Assembly (NCBI GenBank): GCA_014801865.1
Contig: JAAVDH010000013.1
Coordinates: 14,355 to 62,287, forward strand
Length of the DNA stretch: 47,933 bases
Direction: 5' to 3'
Source of the DNA: Bacteroides sp.
Lineage (GTDB): Bacteria; Bacteroidota; Bacteroidia; Bacteroidales; Muribaculaceae
Shown: positions 24,398-34,954 of the stretch, piece after piece
How positions within the stretch are numbered: the first letter of the stretch is position 1
Layout: each line of letters begins with the position of its first letter
Made by a program: the position numbers and the translations under genes
Notes under the pieces: model-generated
The model's database searches: none
Seen by the model: only the letters and a program-made list of their open reading frames with translations
Told to the model about the DNA's origin: nothing

Positions 24398-27300
24398 ATG
24401 AAGAAGTTCTTTCTACTAATGCTGGCTCTGTTTGCCGTGGTTGTGGCATCAGCTCAGACCCGCACAGTGACAGGTCAGGTGATCTTCGAAAATGACGGCG
24501 AGCCATTGATTGGCGCTACCGTTGTACCTGTTGGAATGGCAGGTAACGTAGGTACCGCTACTGACCTTGACGGCAACTTTACCCTTAAGGTAGCAAATGA
24601 TTGTCACCAGCTCAAAGTATCTTATGTAGGTATGACCACCGCGACGGTGGATATCACCGGACAACCCCTCCTCATTAAGCTTCATAGCTCACAGACTCAG
24701 CTCGACGAAGTGATGGTGGTAGCTTACGGCACAGCCAAGCGCTCGGCTTTCACAGGTTCTGCTACAGTGATTGACGCCTCTGCCATTGAGCAGACTCAGG
24801 CCAATAATGCACTCAATGCCCTTACAGGTAAGGTGAGTGGTGTGCAGATCAACAATCAGACCGGCGAACCCGGAGCGTCAAACCCCACGATACGTATTCG
24901 TGGTGTGTCATCCGTAAATGCATCCAATTCTCCCCTGATCGTGCTGGACGGCACTCCCTACTCAGGCGATGTAAACAATATCAACCCCAACGATATCGAG
25001 AGCATGACCATCCTTAAGGATGCAGCGTCAAATGCCCTCTACGGTGCTCGTGGTGCCAACGGTGTGATTCTTATCACTACCAAGAAGGGTGCTAAGGGCG
25101 AGGCCCGCGTGACCCTCGATGCAAGCTGGGGCTCAAACTCAAAGGCGACCTCCGATTATGAGACTATCGACGATCCCCGTGCTTATATGGAGGCCTTCGG
25201 TCGTGCATATTACAATTATGCTATAAATAATGAGCAGACTCCTGCTGATGCTCTTGCCTTCGTAAACCGCAATGTTGTGAATCAGCTTGGAGGCTACAGC
25301 GTGTTCAGCTATCCCGAAGGTGAGAACCTTTTTGTTGACGGCTCTAAGCTTAACCCCAACGCTACCCTCGGAAGCATCTATACCAACCCCTATACCGGCG
25401 AGCAGCTCTATCTGACTCCCGACAACTGGCGCGACGCGGCTTACAAGCACGGTCTTCGTCAGGACTACAATCTCAGTGTGAGCAAGAGCGACGATAAGTA
25501 TAATTTCTTCGCTTCATTCGGTTACCTCAGCAATGAAGGTATCGTAGACAATACCAACTACAAGCGTATCACCGGCCGACTCAGCGCCGACATTATGGCT
25601 AAGTCATGGCTTAAGATCGGTGGTAACGTATCGTACACCAACGCCTCAGGCAGCAATATGGGCGAGCAGGATGCCGGCAGCGCAACTTCATCAGGCAACA
25701 TCTTCGCCATTACCAATCAGATTGCTCCCATCTATCCCCTTTACATCCGCAATGCTCAGGGTCAGATCATGACCGACCCCGCCAACGGTCTCCGTCTCTA
25801 TGACTATGGTGATGGTGAATGGTATGGTGTGCGTCCTATCCTCAGCAGCTCTAACGCTGTGCAGCAGCAGCAGCTTGACAGCAACGATTATCGCACCAAC
25901 TCCGTTAACGGTAACGGATTCTTTGAAGTGCGTTTCCTCCGCGACTTCAAGTTTACCTCAAACAACGCATTCTCTTATACCAATATCCGCTCCAAGAGCT
26001 ACGTAAACCCCTACTACGGTCAGTACGCCGACATGCACGGTCAGCTCTATGTTGAGTCTGCCGGCACTCTCGACTATCAGTTCCAGCAGCTCCTTAACTG
26101 GAGCCACGATTTCGGTCTCCACAGCGTAGCCGTACTTCTCGGTCACGAAAACTACTGGAAGAAGTATGACTACCTCACCGGCAACCGCAGCAACAGCCTT
26201 CTGCCCCTCGCTCCCGAAATGGCCGGATATGTTATCGTAGGAAGCACTACCTCATACACTACCGACTATAACACCGAAGGTTGGTTCGGCCGCGTGAACT
26301 ACAACTACGACAACCGCTACTTCGGCAGTGCCTCTTTCCGTCGCGACGGTTCGAGTCGCTTTGATCCCTCACATCGCTGGGGTAACTTCTGGTCTATAGG
26401 TGCAGCATGGCTTATCTCTTCTGAAAAGTTTATGGAGCCATACGAATGGGTCAATAATCTTAAGCTGAAGTTCTCTTATGGTGAGCAAGGTAACGACGGT
26501 ATACCTGATTTCCTCTATCGCGACACATACGAAGTGATTAACTCCGATGGTGTGGCCTCAGTAAAGCCTTACCGTAAGGGCAACGCCGATATCACCTGGG
26601 AAAAGGGTGGTAACCTCAATGCCGGTGTAGAATTCGGCCTGTTCAATAACCGCCTCAGCGGTCAGATCGAAGGCTTCTGGCGCAAGACATCTGACATGCT
26701 CTTCAGCTTCCCTATGCCTCCGTCGATGGGTTACACCAGCTACTATGACAATATCGGTGACATGGTCAACAAGGGCTTTGAAATCGAACTTAACGGTACT
26801 GTTATCAACACCCGTGACCTCACATGGTCAATCAATGCCAACCTTACATGGTATAAGAACCGCATTACCCGCCTTGCCGAAGAGAACAAGACTCTCAAAC
26901 GTCCCGAACTCAAGAATGGCAAGATGCATCCCGGCTTCTCATCAGGCAACTACTTCATCGGTGAGAATCAGTCAATCTACACCTACCACATGAAGGCCTA
27001 TGCCGGTACTGACGATGGAGGTCATGCTCTCTACTACTATCAGGACACTGATGAGAATGGCAACACCGTCCGTAAGACAACGACTTCATTCTCAGGCGCT
27101 GATTACTACCTTTGCGGCACTGCTCTTCCCTCGGTCTACGGTGGATTCGGTACCAAGCTCCAGTGGCGCGAATTTGACTTCTCTGTTGACTTCACATATC
27201 AGCTCGGCGGCAAGGTGCTTGACACCGACTATATGACCCTCATGACTGCTCCCAGTTCGGGCCACCGCGGTTATGCTATCCACAAGGATGCCCTTGATTC

Positions 27301-27616
27301 ATGGACCGCAGAACGTCCCACCGATATCCCCGTATGGCAGTATATGGAAGGAGAAAATGATGGCGTATCAGACCGCTGGCTTACAAGCGCCTCATGCCTG
27401 ACTCTCCAGAACCTTAATTTCGGTTACTCTCTGCCCGGCAATATCACCCGTAAGATCGGTATCGAGCGTGTACGTTTCTACCTCAACTGCGACAACCTCG
27501 CTACATGGTCAAAGCGTAAGGGTCTTGATCCCCGTCAGTCAATCAATGGTGAAACCACCAATGCCTTCTATGCACCCATCCGTACTGTATCAGGCGGTAT
27601 TAATGTGACATTCTAA
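24398..27616 (+). CDS. SusC/RagA-family TonB-linked outer-membrane protein 1
   Basis: 1072 aa. Signal peptide (1-19, ASAQ), carboxypeptidase-regulatory-like domain (about 22-95, GTATDLDGNFTLKV), plug with the SusC signature NPNDIESMTILKDAASNALYGARGANG (shown here as ESMTILKDAASNALYGARG), and a barrel ending GGINVTF. It forms the transport barrel of a nutrient-uptake complex with the SusD-like lipoprotein directly after it (stop and next possible start overlap by one base). No sigma/anti-sigma or hybrid sensor gene is adjacent, so control is not evident. Confidence 0.96.
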   Translation: MKKFFLLMLALFAVVVASAQTRTVTGQVIFENDGEPLIGATVVPVGMAGNVGTATDLDGNFTLKVANDCHQLKVSYVGMTTATVDITGQPLLIKLHSSQTQLDEVMVVAYGTAKRSAFTGSATVIDASAIEQTQANNALNALTGKVSGVQINNQTGEPGASNPTIRIRGVSSVNASNSPLIVLDGTPYSGDVNNINPNDIESMTILKDAASNALYGARGANGVILITTKKGAKGEARVTLDASWGSNSKATSDYETIDDPRAYMEAFGRAYYNYAINNEQTPADALAFVNRNVVNQLGGYSVFSYPEGENLFVDGSKLNPNATLGSIYTNPYTGEQLYLTPDNWRDAAYKHGLRQDYNLSVSKSDDKYNFFASFGYLSNEGIVDNTNYKRITGRLSADIMAKSWLKIGGNVSYTNASGSNMGEQDAGSATSSGNIFAITNQIAPIYPLYIRNAQGQIMTDPANGLRLYDYGDGEWYGVRPILSSSNAVQQQQLDSNDYRTNSVNGNGFFEVRFLRDFKFTSNNAFSYTNIRSKSYVNPYYGQYADMHGQLYVESAGTLDYQFQQLLNWSHDFGLHSVAVLLGHENYWKKYDYLTGNRSNSLLPLAPEMAGYVIVGSTTSYTTDYNTEGWFGRVNYNYDNRYFGSASFRRDGSSRFDPSHRWGNFWSIGAAWLISSEKFMEPYEWVNNLKLKFSYGEQGNDGIPDFLYRDTYEVINSDGVASVKPYRKGNADITWEKGGNLNAGVEFGLFNNRLSGQIEGFWRKTSDMLFSFPMPPSMGYTSYYDNIGDMVNKGFEIELNGTVINTRDLTWSINANLTWYKNRITRLAEENKTLKRPELKNGKMHPGFSSGNYFIGENQSIYTYHMKAYAGTDDGGHALYYYQDTDENGNTVRKTTTSFSGADYYLCGTALPSVYGGFGTKLQWREFDFSVDFTYQLGGKVLDTDYMTLMTAPSSGHRGYAIHKDALDSWTAERPTDIPVWQYMEGENDGVSDRWLTSASCLTLQNLNFGYSLPGNITRKIGIERVRFYLNCDNLATWSKRKGLDPRQSINGETTNAFYAPIRTVSGGINVTF

Positions 27617-27630
27617 TGCTTCTCTACAAC

Positions 27631-29295
27631 ATGATATCAAAATATATTTCAAAATATGCTGCTCTGGCAGTGTCAGCAGTGGCTACCCTTGGTCTCACAA
27701 GCTGTCTTGACGAGGTGACACCTACCTCAACTGTGACAGACAGTATGCTTGAGACATCTTCGACCCGCGATGAGGCTCTTCTGATGGCTATGCCATCATA
27801 TCTGACTGCCTTTAACTCAGGTGGTCGCGAAGAACATTACGACTTCGGCTATCCGGCCATCATGCGCATACGCGATGTTCAGACAGCTGACCTTACCACA
27901 ACAGATGGCTCACAGGACGGTTATGACCATTTCACAAACTTCTCAAGGGGATATATGACCCAGAGCCTTGCTATGGAGCAGTTCCTCTGGCAGTTCTACA
28001 ACAAGGCAGTACAGACCTGCAACATAGCCCTGAAGGAATTCAGCGCCGACGAGGATACTCCCGAACGTATGGGTATGCGTGGTCAGGCCCGCGCCTTCCG
28101 TGCCATGCTTTATCTTGATATGGCCCGTATATACGAGTTCCTCCCCAATGATGCGTTTGCTAATGCCGACCTTATCGGCCTCACCGTGCCTATCGTTACC
28201 GAGAACACTACCGAGGAGGAGGGCCGCAACAATCCCCGCGCCACCCATGCCGAGATGCTCAAATTTATCCTTGACGATCTTGACTATGCCGAAGAGCATA
28301 TAGAGGATAGCCCCGTTATGGAGCGCACCCTGCCTACGCTCGCAGCCGTTTACGGCCTCAAGGCCCGCGCCTATATGTGGGATGAGAATTATCCCAAGGC
28401 TGCCGAATATGCCGCAATGGCTGTGGATGAGAGCGGATGCTACCCCCTGTCAGCTTCAGAGTGGAATGACGCTACCTCTGGCTTCAACAGCCTCGCCAAT
28501 CCATCATGGATCTGGGGTTTCCAGTATGTCAAGGAGGATGACGCCGTCAGCACCGGTATCGTCAACTGGATTTCATTCCAGTCTCCCGAGAATCAGTTTG
28601 GTTACGCCGGTGTGATGATGCTTGGTCCCTCATGCGTGGCTCCTGTGGTCAATAAGGCTATGTACGACCGCGTTTCTGACACGGACTTCCGTAAGTATAC
28701 CTGGATTCCCGATGATATGGATTCACCCCTGTGGAATGAAGTACAGCTCGCCAATGAAGAATCAGCCCCCTATTTTGCATACTATGCTCCTTTGGCCGGC
28801 GTGAAGTTCCGTTGCGCCATGCGTGAGCTTGCCGACCCCAATGTGTCTTGCGTAGTGGCTGTGCCCCTGATGCGTGTCGAAGAGATGATGCTTATCGAGG
28901 CTGAGGCTGAGGCCCACACTAATGCTGCTGCCGGTAAGGCTCTTCTCGAGCAGTTCATGTCATACCGCGACCCCAACTATGAGTGTACCGTATCGTCAAC
29001 CGAAGATGTCGTTGAGGAAATCGTGTTCCAGAAGCGCGTAGAGCTCTGGGGTGAGGGTCAGGCATTCTTCGATATCAAGCGCCTCAACTACCCCATAGTC
29101 CGTAACTATGCCGGATCAAACTGGCCTGCTAATCTGCTCTACAACACTCCCGGCCGTCCTGCCTGGATGAACTGGCCGATCCTCATCTCCGAGAGCAACA
29201 ATAACGCCGGTGTGCGTGGCAAGAACAACCCCGATGTCGCCGGCTGCTACGGCGGTCCCGAGACTCCCGTCGACGCCGATCAGTCTGCTGAATAA
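27631..29295 (+). CDS. SusD/RagB-family nutrient-binding lipoprotein 1
   Basis: 554 aa from the ATG at 27631. An in-frame ATG at 27616 overlaps the SusC stop by one base, but starting at MISKYISKYAAL gives the more typical lipoprotein signal, with lipobox LTSC. Helical TPR-like repeats in the first half (MGMRGQARAFRAMLYLDMARIYEFLP split here as RGQARAFRAMLYLDMARIYE) and the SusD C-terminal ELWGEGQAFFDIKRLNYP are hallmarks. It caps SusC and presents ligand. A terminator follows 28 nt after the stop. Confidence 0.95.
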   Translation: MISKYISKYAALAVSAVATLGLTSCLDEVTPTSTVTDSMLETSSTRDEALLMAMPSYLTAFNSGGREEHYDFGYPAIMRIRDVQTADLTTTDGSQDGYDHFTNFSRGYMTQSLAMEQFLWQFYNKAVQTCNIALKEFSADEDTPERMGMRGQARAFRAMLYLDMARIYEFLPNDAFANADLIGLTVPIVTENTTEEEGRNNPRATHAEMLKFILDDLDYAEEHIEDSPVMERTLPTLAAVYGLKARAYMWDENYPKAAEYAAMAVDESGCYPLSASEWNDATSGFNSLANPSWIWGFQYVKEDDAVSTGIVNWISFQSPENQFGYAGVMMLGPSCVAPVVNKAMYDRVSDTDFRKYTWIPDDMDSPLWNEVQLANEESAPYFAYYAPLAGVKFRCAMRELADPNVSCVVAVPLMRVEEMMLIEAEAEAHTNAAAGKALLEQFMSYRDPNYECTVSSTEDVVEEIVFQKRVELWGEGQAFFDIKRLNYPIVRNYAGSNWPANLLYNTPGRPAWMNWPILISESNNNAGVRGKNNPDVAGCYGGPETPVDADQSAE

Positions 29296-29323
29296 CCTCG
29301 ATTGACTCGGATATAATACTCTG

Positions 29324-29373
29324 CCCCGACTACTATCCTTCTAAGGATGTGGTCGGGGTTTAGTTGTTTTTTT
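29324..29373 (+). terminator. Terminator of SusC/D pair 1
   Basis: Stem ccccgac...gtcgggg (29324-29330 with 29352-29358) extended internally by atcctt/aaggat, followed by a T7 run at 29367-29373. Confidence 0.8.
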
Positions 29374-29646
29374 GCCTGTAAAAGAGATAGTTTTGATGTT
29401 TTTAACAGTTTTTCACACTCTTCAAGTTATGATAGCAGTCTGTAAGTAGATTTTGTGTTATTTTGAGTCTTTGCTGTCAAATATCAAGCGCGACGATGCG
29501 TCTGGTGAATATTGTCGGTGGTGAAAAGTGACAAAATGATACGTAAAATTACGATTTGTGTTTTCTGAGTATGTTGTAAAACACATTTTGGAGTCGTAAT
29601 GCTCGAAAAAAGCATCCGCTGAATTCGTGTTCATCAAAAATTTTAG

Positions 29647-29654
29647 TAACTTTG
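29647..29654 (+). promoter_or_regulatory. -7 box of SusC/D pair 2
   Basis: TAACTTTG followed by catcc. No strong -33 TTG at the normal distance, which may indicate activator dependence. Leader about 170 nt. Confidence 0.55.
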
Positions 29655-29832
29655 CATCCAAGCGTCATTGGAATCATAGGGCTAAAACGCCTTCCGGTTT
29701 ATTGCTTCTCGGAGGTCGGAGAAATCCTTTGCTTCAATGCCGTGTTCTAAATTTTTAGAATAATATAATAATCCCGCCTGAAACTCCGTTTTAAGGCAAT
29801 ACACATCTATCACATTTTATTCATTTTAATCA

Positions 29833-32800
29833 ATGGGAAAGAAATACCTGCTGTTACTGGTTGCATTATTCACCAGTATTTGCGTAGCTGCCCAGGTGCG
29901 TGTCACAGGCACTGTGCTTTCTGCCGACGATGACGAACCGGTTATCGGTGCCACCGTCATGCTCAAGGGAAAGCCTACCAATGCCGTTGCCACTGACATT
30001 GACGGCAAATTTGCCCTCACCGTCCCTTCTTCTAAATCAACTATCGAGGTCAAGTACGTCGGTATGAAAACGGTGGAATTCAAAGCCTCCGAGAAGGATG
30101 TGACCGTGAAGCTGGTTTCAGATGCTCAACAACTCGGCGACGTGGTTGTCACCGGTATGGGCACAGTTGATAAACGACTATTTACCGGAGCGACGGCGAA
30201 GATTAACGCTGAGGATGCTATCCTCTCCGGTGTGGCCGATATATCCCGTTCGCTCGAAGGACGCGCCGCCGGTGTGTCTGTGCAGAACGTGTCGGGTACA
30301 TTCGGTACCGCACCTAAGATCCGTGTGCGTGGTGCCACATCTATATATGGCGACTCCAAGCCTCTGTGGGTTGTGGACGGTGTGATACTTGAAGATGCCG
30401 TCGACCTCGAAGCCGACGCTCTTTCCTCAGGTGACGCCACCACTCTTATCGCCTCTGCGGTGGCCGGTCTTAACGCCGATGACATCGAGTCATTCCAGGT
30501 GCTTAAGGACGGTTCGGCAACATCTATCTATGGTGCTCGCGCCATGGCTGGTGTGATCGTCGTGACTACCAAGCAGGGTCGTGCTGGACACACCTCTATT
30601 AATTATACCGGTGAGCTTACTCTCCGCTTCAAGCCTTCTTACAACGACTTCAATATATCCAACTCTCAGGAACAGATGGGTATATATAAGGAGATGGAGC
30701 AGAAGGGCTGGCTGAGCCTCGCATCGCTCGTTAACTCATCTACTTCGGGTGTCTACGGTACGATGTACAAGCTCATGAACACCTACGACCCCGTGACCGG
30801 TCAGTATGCACTTGCTAACACCGATGCCGCCAAGAACGCTTACCTCCGTCAGGCTGAGTTCCGCAACACCGACTGGTTTGACGAACTCTTCAAGACCAAC
30901 ATCATGCAGAGTCACTCAGTGAGCATCTCGGGTGGTACTGACAAGGGTACATTCTACACCTCGTTCTCTTATATGAACGATCCGGGTTGGTACATCGATT
31001 CAAACGTTGACCGTTACACCTTCAACGCCAATGCCAACTACAAGCTGTCAAACACCCTCTCGATCAAGCTGGCCACCAGCGACTCTTACCGTAAGCAGAA
31101 GGCTCCTGGCACACTGTCGCAGGAAATCGACGCCGTAAACGGTGAGGTTAAGCGTTCGTTTGACATCAACCCCTACTCATACGCGCTCAATACTTCGCGT
31201 ACCACTGACCCCCGCGCCACACTTACCCGTAACTACACCGACTTCAATATCTTTGATGAGCTTAATCAAAACTATATAGAGATTGGTGTGACCGACGTTA
31301 AGTTCCAGGGTGACCTCACATGGACCCCCTTCCGTGGCTTCAAGTTCACTGCTACCGGTGCATTCCGTCACAACGCTTCACAGCAGAACCACTATGTGAT
31401 GGACAACTCTAACATGGCCAACGCCTACCGCGCCGGTGTCGATCCCGAGAACGCTACCATACGTTCTGCCAACCGCTACCTCTATACCGACCCCGATGAT
31501 CCCAACTCACTCCCCGTGAGCGTACTTCCCAAGGGTGGTATCTACTTCCACGATCTCAAGTCAATGAGTCAGTATGACCTCCGACTCATCGCTACCTACA
31601 ACCGTACCTTCGGCGTACACAACGTGAGTGCCCTCGGTGGTTTCGAGGCTCAGAAGATTTCTCGTACATTCGAGAACTTCCAGGGCTGGGGTATCTGCTA
31701 TGAAAATGGTAACATACCCTTCGTCAACTGGAAACTCTTCAAGCAGATGAACGAGGAGAATTCAAACTACTATAGCCTTGACGAACAGCAGCGCCGTTCT
31801 ACCGCATATATCGGTACTGCCAGCTACGGTTACGACATGCGCTACATCATCAACGGTACTATCCGTTACGAGGGTACCAACCGTCTCGGTAAGGCTCGTT
31901 CAAGCCGCTGGCTCCCCACCTGGAACGTGTCAGGTGCATGGAACGCCGATGCTGAATCATGGTTCCAGAACCCCGTTCTCGCCACCGCCAAGCTGCGTCT
32001 GAGCTACTCGCTCACCGCTGACGCCGGTCCCAGTAGCATCTCTAATGCTCTCGCCATCTACCGTCCTTCACGCCCCTGGCGTCAGGATACTGATGCTTAC
32101 GAGCAGGCTCTCTCTCTCTATGAGCTCGCCAACTCAGAGCTTACCTATGAGAAGAAGCACGAGTTTGACGTAGGTGCCGACCTCGGTTTCCTCAACAATC
32201 GCCTCAACGTAGTAGTTGACTGGTATACCCGTAACAACTTCGACCTTATCGGTCAGGTATACACTCAGGGTGTAGGTGGTCAGCTCCGCAAGTGGGCCAA
32301 CAACGCATCCATGAAGAGTCATGGTGTGGAATTCACCATCAGCTCACGTAACATCCAGAGCCGTGACTTCAGCTGGAACACTGACTTCACTTTCGCTTAC
32401 TCGAAGAATAAGATCACTGACCTCAAGAGCCGTTCATCGGTCATGAACCTCATTCAGGGTTCAGGTTATGCCATCGAGGGTTACCCCGTACGCGCCCTCT
32501 TCTCGATTCCCTTCGTAGGTCTTAACGAGAACGGTATTCCTCAGATCATCAACGAAAATGGCGAAGTCACCACTTCTGACATCAATTTCCAGGAGTATGA
32601 CAAGCTCGGCTTCCTGAAGTACGAGGGTCCCGTAGATCCCACCATGCAGGGTGGTCTCGGCAACACTCTTAACTGGAAGGGATTCCACCTCAATGTGTTC
32701 CTCACCTATGCCTTCGGCAACAAGCTTCGTCTTGACCCTGTCTTCGCGTCAGCATACAGCGACCTCAGCTCTATGCCTAAGGAGTTCAAGAACCGTTGGG

Positions 32801-33153
32801 TAGTGCCCGGCGATGAAAAGTACACCAATATCCCTGCTATTGCCTCTACCATGCAGGTGTTCAATGACAGCTATATCGGTCGTGCCTACAGCGCCTACAA
32901 CTACTCTACCGCCCGTGTGGCCGACGGTGGTTTCATCCGCCTCAAGGAAGTGTCACTTACCTATGACCTTCCCTCAGTGATAACCCGCGCACTCCGCATC
33001 AACAATGCCTCTGTTAAGCTTCAGGGTACCAACCTCCTGCTTCTCTACTCTGACAAGAAGCTCAACGGTCAGGACCCCGAATTCTTCAACTCAGGTGGTG
33101 TGGCAGCTCCTACCCCCCGTCAGGTGACTTTCACTCTGCGTTTCGGACTCTAA
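29833..33153 (+). CDS. SusC/RagA-family TonB-linked outer-membrane protein 2
   Basis: 1106 aa. Signal peptide (1-20, CVAAQ), carboxypeptidase-regulatory-like domain (about 22-95, VATDIDGKFALTV), plug with NADDIESFQVLKDGSATSIYGARAM, and a barrel ending in FTLRFGL. Sequence is well diverged from SusC 1, so the two pairs are not a recent duplication. The ATG is preceded by a long AT-rich leader. Head of a run of five same-strand genes with gaps of 25-45 bp. Confidence 0.95.
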   Translation: MGKKYLLLLVALFTSICVAAQVRVTGTVLSADDDEPVIGATVMLKGKPTNAVATDIDGKFALTVPSSKSTIEVKYVGMKTVEFKASEKDVTVKLVSDAQQLGDVVVTGMGTVDKRLFTGATAKINAEDAILSGVADISRSLEGRAAGVSVQNVSGTFGTAPKIRVRGATSIYGDSKPLWVVDGVILEDAVDLEADALSSGDATTLIASAVAGLNADDIESFQVLKDGSATSIYGARAMAGVIVVTTKQGRAGHTSINYTGELTLRFKPSYNDFNISNSQEQMGIYKEMEQKGWLSLASLVNSSTSGVYGTMYKLMNTYDPVTGQYALANTDAAKNAYLRQAEFRNTDWFDELFKTNIMQSHSVSISGGTDKGTFYTSFSYMNDPGWYIDSNVDRYTFNANANYKLSNTLSIKLATSDSYRKQKAPGTLSQEIDAVNGEVKRSFDINPYSYALNTSRTTDPRATLTRNYTDFNIFDELNQNYIEIGVTDVKFQGDLTWTPFRGFKFTATGAFRHNASQQNHYVMDNSNMANAYRAGVDPENATIRSANRYLYTDPDDPNSLPVSVLPKGGIYFHDLKSMSQYDLRLIATYNRTFGVHNVSALGGFEAQKISRTFENFQGWGICYENGNIPFVNWKLFKQMNEENSNYYSLDEQQRRSTAYIGTASYGYDMRYIINGTIRYEGTNRLGKARSSRWLPTWNVSGAWNADAESWFQNPVLATAKLRLSYSLTADAGPSSISNALAIYRPSRPWRQDTDAYEQALSLYELANSELTYEKKHEFDVGADLGFLNNRLNVVVDWYTRNNFDLIGQVYTQGVGGQLRKWANNASMKSHGVEFTISSRNIQSRDFSWNTDFTFAYSKNKITDLKSRSSVMNLIQGSGYAIEGYPVRALFSIPFVGLNENGIPQIINENGEVTTSDINFQEYDKLGFLKYEGPVDPTMQGGLGNTLNWKGFHLNVFLTYAFGNKLRLDPVFASAYSDLSSMPKEFKNRWVVPGDEKYTNIPAIASTMQVFNDSYIGRAYSAYNYSTARVADGGFIRLKEVSLTYDLPSVITRALRINNASVKLQGTNLLLLYSDKKLNGQDPEFFNSGGVAAPTPRQVTFTLRFGL

Positions 33154-33198
33154 ACTAACGCGCATTTCTACACACACCATACTTCAATGCAATTCCAA

Positions 33199-34929
33199 AT
33201 GAAAGTATCAAAATATATTCTCATGACCCTCGTGGGCAGCGCTATGGCGCTGGCCACGGCCTCATGCGGCGATAAGTTCCTCGACGAAATGCCTGACAAC
33301 CGTGTGGAACTCAAGACAGCCGAACACCTTCGTCTGCTGCTCAACGATTCCTATCCGGCATATAACTATTTCATCCCTTGCGAGCTGATGAGCGACAATG
33401 TTGTCGACAACAACTCTCCTGATGCAAATGGTACCCGCTACAATCTTAGCGCCTACGATCTCGGTGATGACGAAACTTTCGCTTTCGAGGATGTGTCAAG
33501 CTCAACCGGTACTGACACCCCCGGTGGTATCTGGGAGGGTTATTACCTTTCAATCGCTGCCGCCAATTCAGTGCTGGAAAAGATAGAGGAGTTTGAGGCC
33601 TCAGGCTACGACCGTGACGACGCCTCCAAGCTGCCTGCCATCAAAGCTGAGGCTCTGATGCTCCGTGCCTTCTGTCACTGGGTTCTCGCTGAAATCTTCT
33701 GCGAACAGTATCGCGGACCCGAGCTGTCAAAGGCTATCCAGGGTATTCCCTACATGACCAAGCCTGAGACAACCGTACGCCCCAATTACGAGCGCGGTAA
33801 CCTCGCCGACTTCTATGAAAATATCGAGAAGGACCTTGAGGAAGGTCTCGCAGGTATTGACAATTCACTCTACGAGATTCCCAAATACCACTTCAATACA
33901 CAGGCCGCTCACGCCTTCGCCGCCCGCTTCTATCTCCACAAGCGCGACTATAAGAAGGTGCTTGAGCACTGTAATAAGGCTTTCGGAGGTGAAGACGTGG
34001 ATGTAAGCCAGTATATGAGCGATATCTGGTCACACTCTGGTGATTTCTACTATATTTCTGACTTCGGTCTTTTCCAGCAGAATATGACCAAGCCCCGCAA
34101 CTTCCTGCTTATCTCTACCTACTCTATAGCTATGCGTCATCTCACCGGTGGACGCCGCTACTCGATGAACCGTGATGCCAAGCGTGCGGCTTACCAGGGC
34201 CCCGGTCCGACTTGGTCTCGTTATTCTTACGTTGACAAAAACGGTAAGGAGAAGGCTTTCTCAATGAACCCTGCTTTCAATGTAAGTATATCAAACGGTC
34301 GTTCCGACTGGGGTTGCATGGCTCTCCACAATCTCACCGAGCAGTTTGAGTATACCGACAAGCACTCAGGTATCGGTTATCCTCACGTGACAGTGTCAGA
34401 GTTCAACGGCGAAGAAACCCTCTTCATGCGTGCCGAGGCTAAGCTTTATCTCGGTATGAAACAGAGCGCCCTTGATGACCTTCAGGTTTGGGAAACCTCA
34501 CTCCGTAATAACCCCGGCGCTGAGAGCAGCAACCGTTATGATGACTTCACCGAAGCCCGTGTACGCGACTTCTATACCGATCCCGATCTCGGCTACGGTA
34601 TCGTGAAGCCCCTCAATATCGATGAGCTCTACCCCTGTGAATACAGCGTTAACGACGACATCGAGCCCCTGCTCCAGTGCATGCTTCACTTCCGTCGTAT
34701 TCAGACTGTACACACCGGTATGCGTTTCTTCGACCTCAAGCGCTATGCTATCGAGTACTCTCACGTAATCGGCAAGGAAGCCCGCGTAGAGACCCTCACC
34801 AAGTTTGACAAGCGTCGTGCTATCCAGATTCCTTACGAGGCATTACAGGGTGGTATGCAGCCCACCTATCGTGACGAGAATCTTGAAAAGGCTCGTCCTG
34901 AGAGCGGTTATGTAATGGTATCACAGTAA
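33199..34929 (+). CDS. SusD/RagB-family nutrient-binding lipoprotein 2
   Basis: 576 aa from the ATG at 33199 (MKVSKYILMTLVGSAMA); an in-frame ATG at 33187 is possible. Lipobox ATASC, then GDKFLDEMPDNRVEL typical of this family. LPAIKAEALMLRAFCHWVLAEIF and GMRFFDLKRYAIEY-type C-terminal segment support SusD. 45 bp (or 33) after SusC 2. Followed by the metallohydrolase lipoprotein 25 bp downstream. Confidence 0.94.
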   Translation: MKVSKYILMTLVGSAMALATASCGDKFLDEMPDNRVELKTAEHLRLLLNDSYPAYNYFIPCELMSDNVVDNNSPDANGTRYNLSAYDLGDDETFAFEDVSSSTGTDTPGGIWEGYYLSIAAANSVLEKIEEFEASGYDRDDASKLPAIKAEALMLRAFCHWVLAEIFCEQYRGPELSKAIQGIPYMTKPETTVRPNYERGNLADFYENIEKDLEEGLAGIDNSLYEIPKYHFNTQAAHAFAARFYLHKRDYKKVLEHCNKAFGGEDVDVSQYMSDIWSHSGDFYYISDFGLFQQNMTKPRNFLLISTYSIAMRHLTGGRRYSMNRDAKRAAYQGPGPTWSRYSYVDKNGKEKAFSMNPAFNVSISNGRSDWGCMALHNLTEQFEYTDKHSGIGYPHVTVSEFNGEETLFMRAEAKLYLGMKQSALDDLQVWETSLRNNPGAESSNRYDDFTEARVRDFYTDPDLGYGIVKPLNIDELYPCEYSVNDDIEPLLQCMLHFRRIQTVHTGMRFFDLKRYAIEYSHVIGKEARVETLTKFDKRRAIQIPYEALQGGMQPTYRDENLEKARPESGYVMVSQ

Positions 34930-34954
34930 TCTCCTCTAAAATATTTTTGACCTC

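Larger units (their letters stand above)
29296..29832. other. 537-bp intergenic region between SusC/D pairs
   Basis: Contents: a terminator (29324-29373), an isolated TAGTTTTG box at 29388-29395 (possible TTG at 29364-29366), a stretch without recognisable features, the SusC 2 promoter box at 29647-29654 and a leader of about 170 nt. No credible ORF. Confidence 0.6.
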
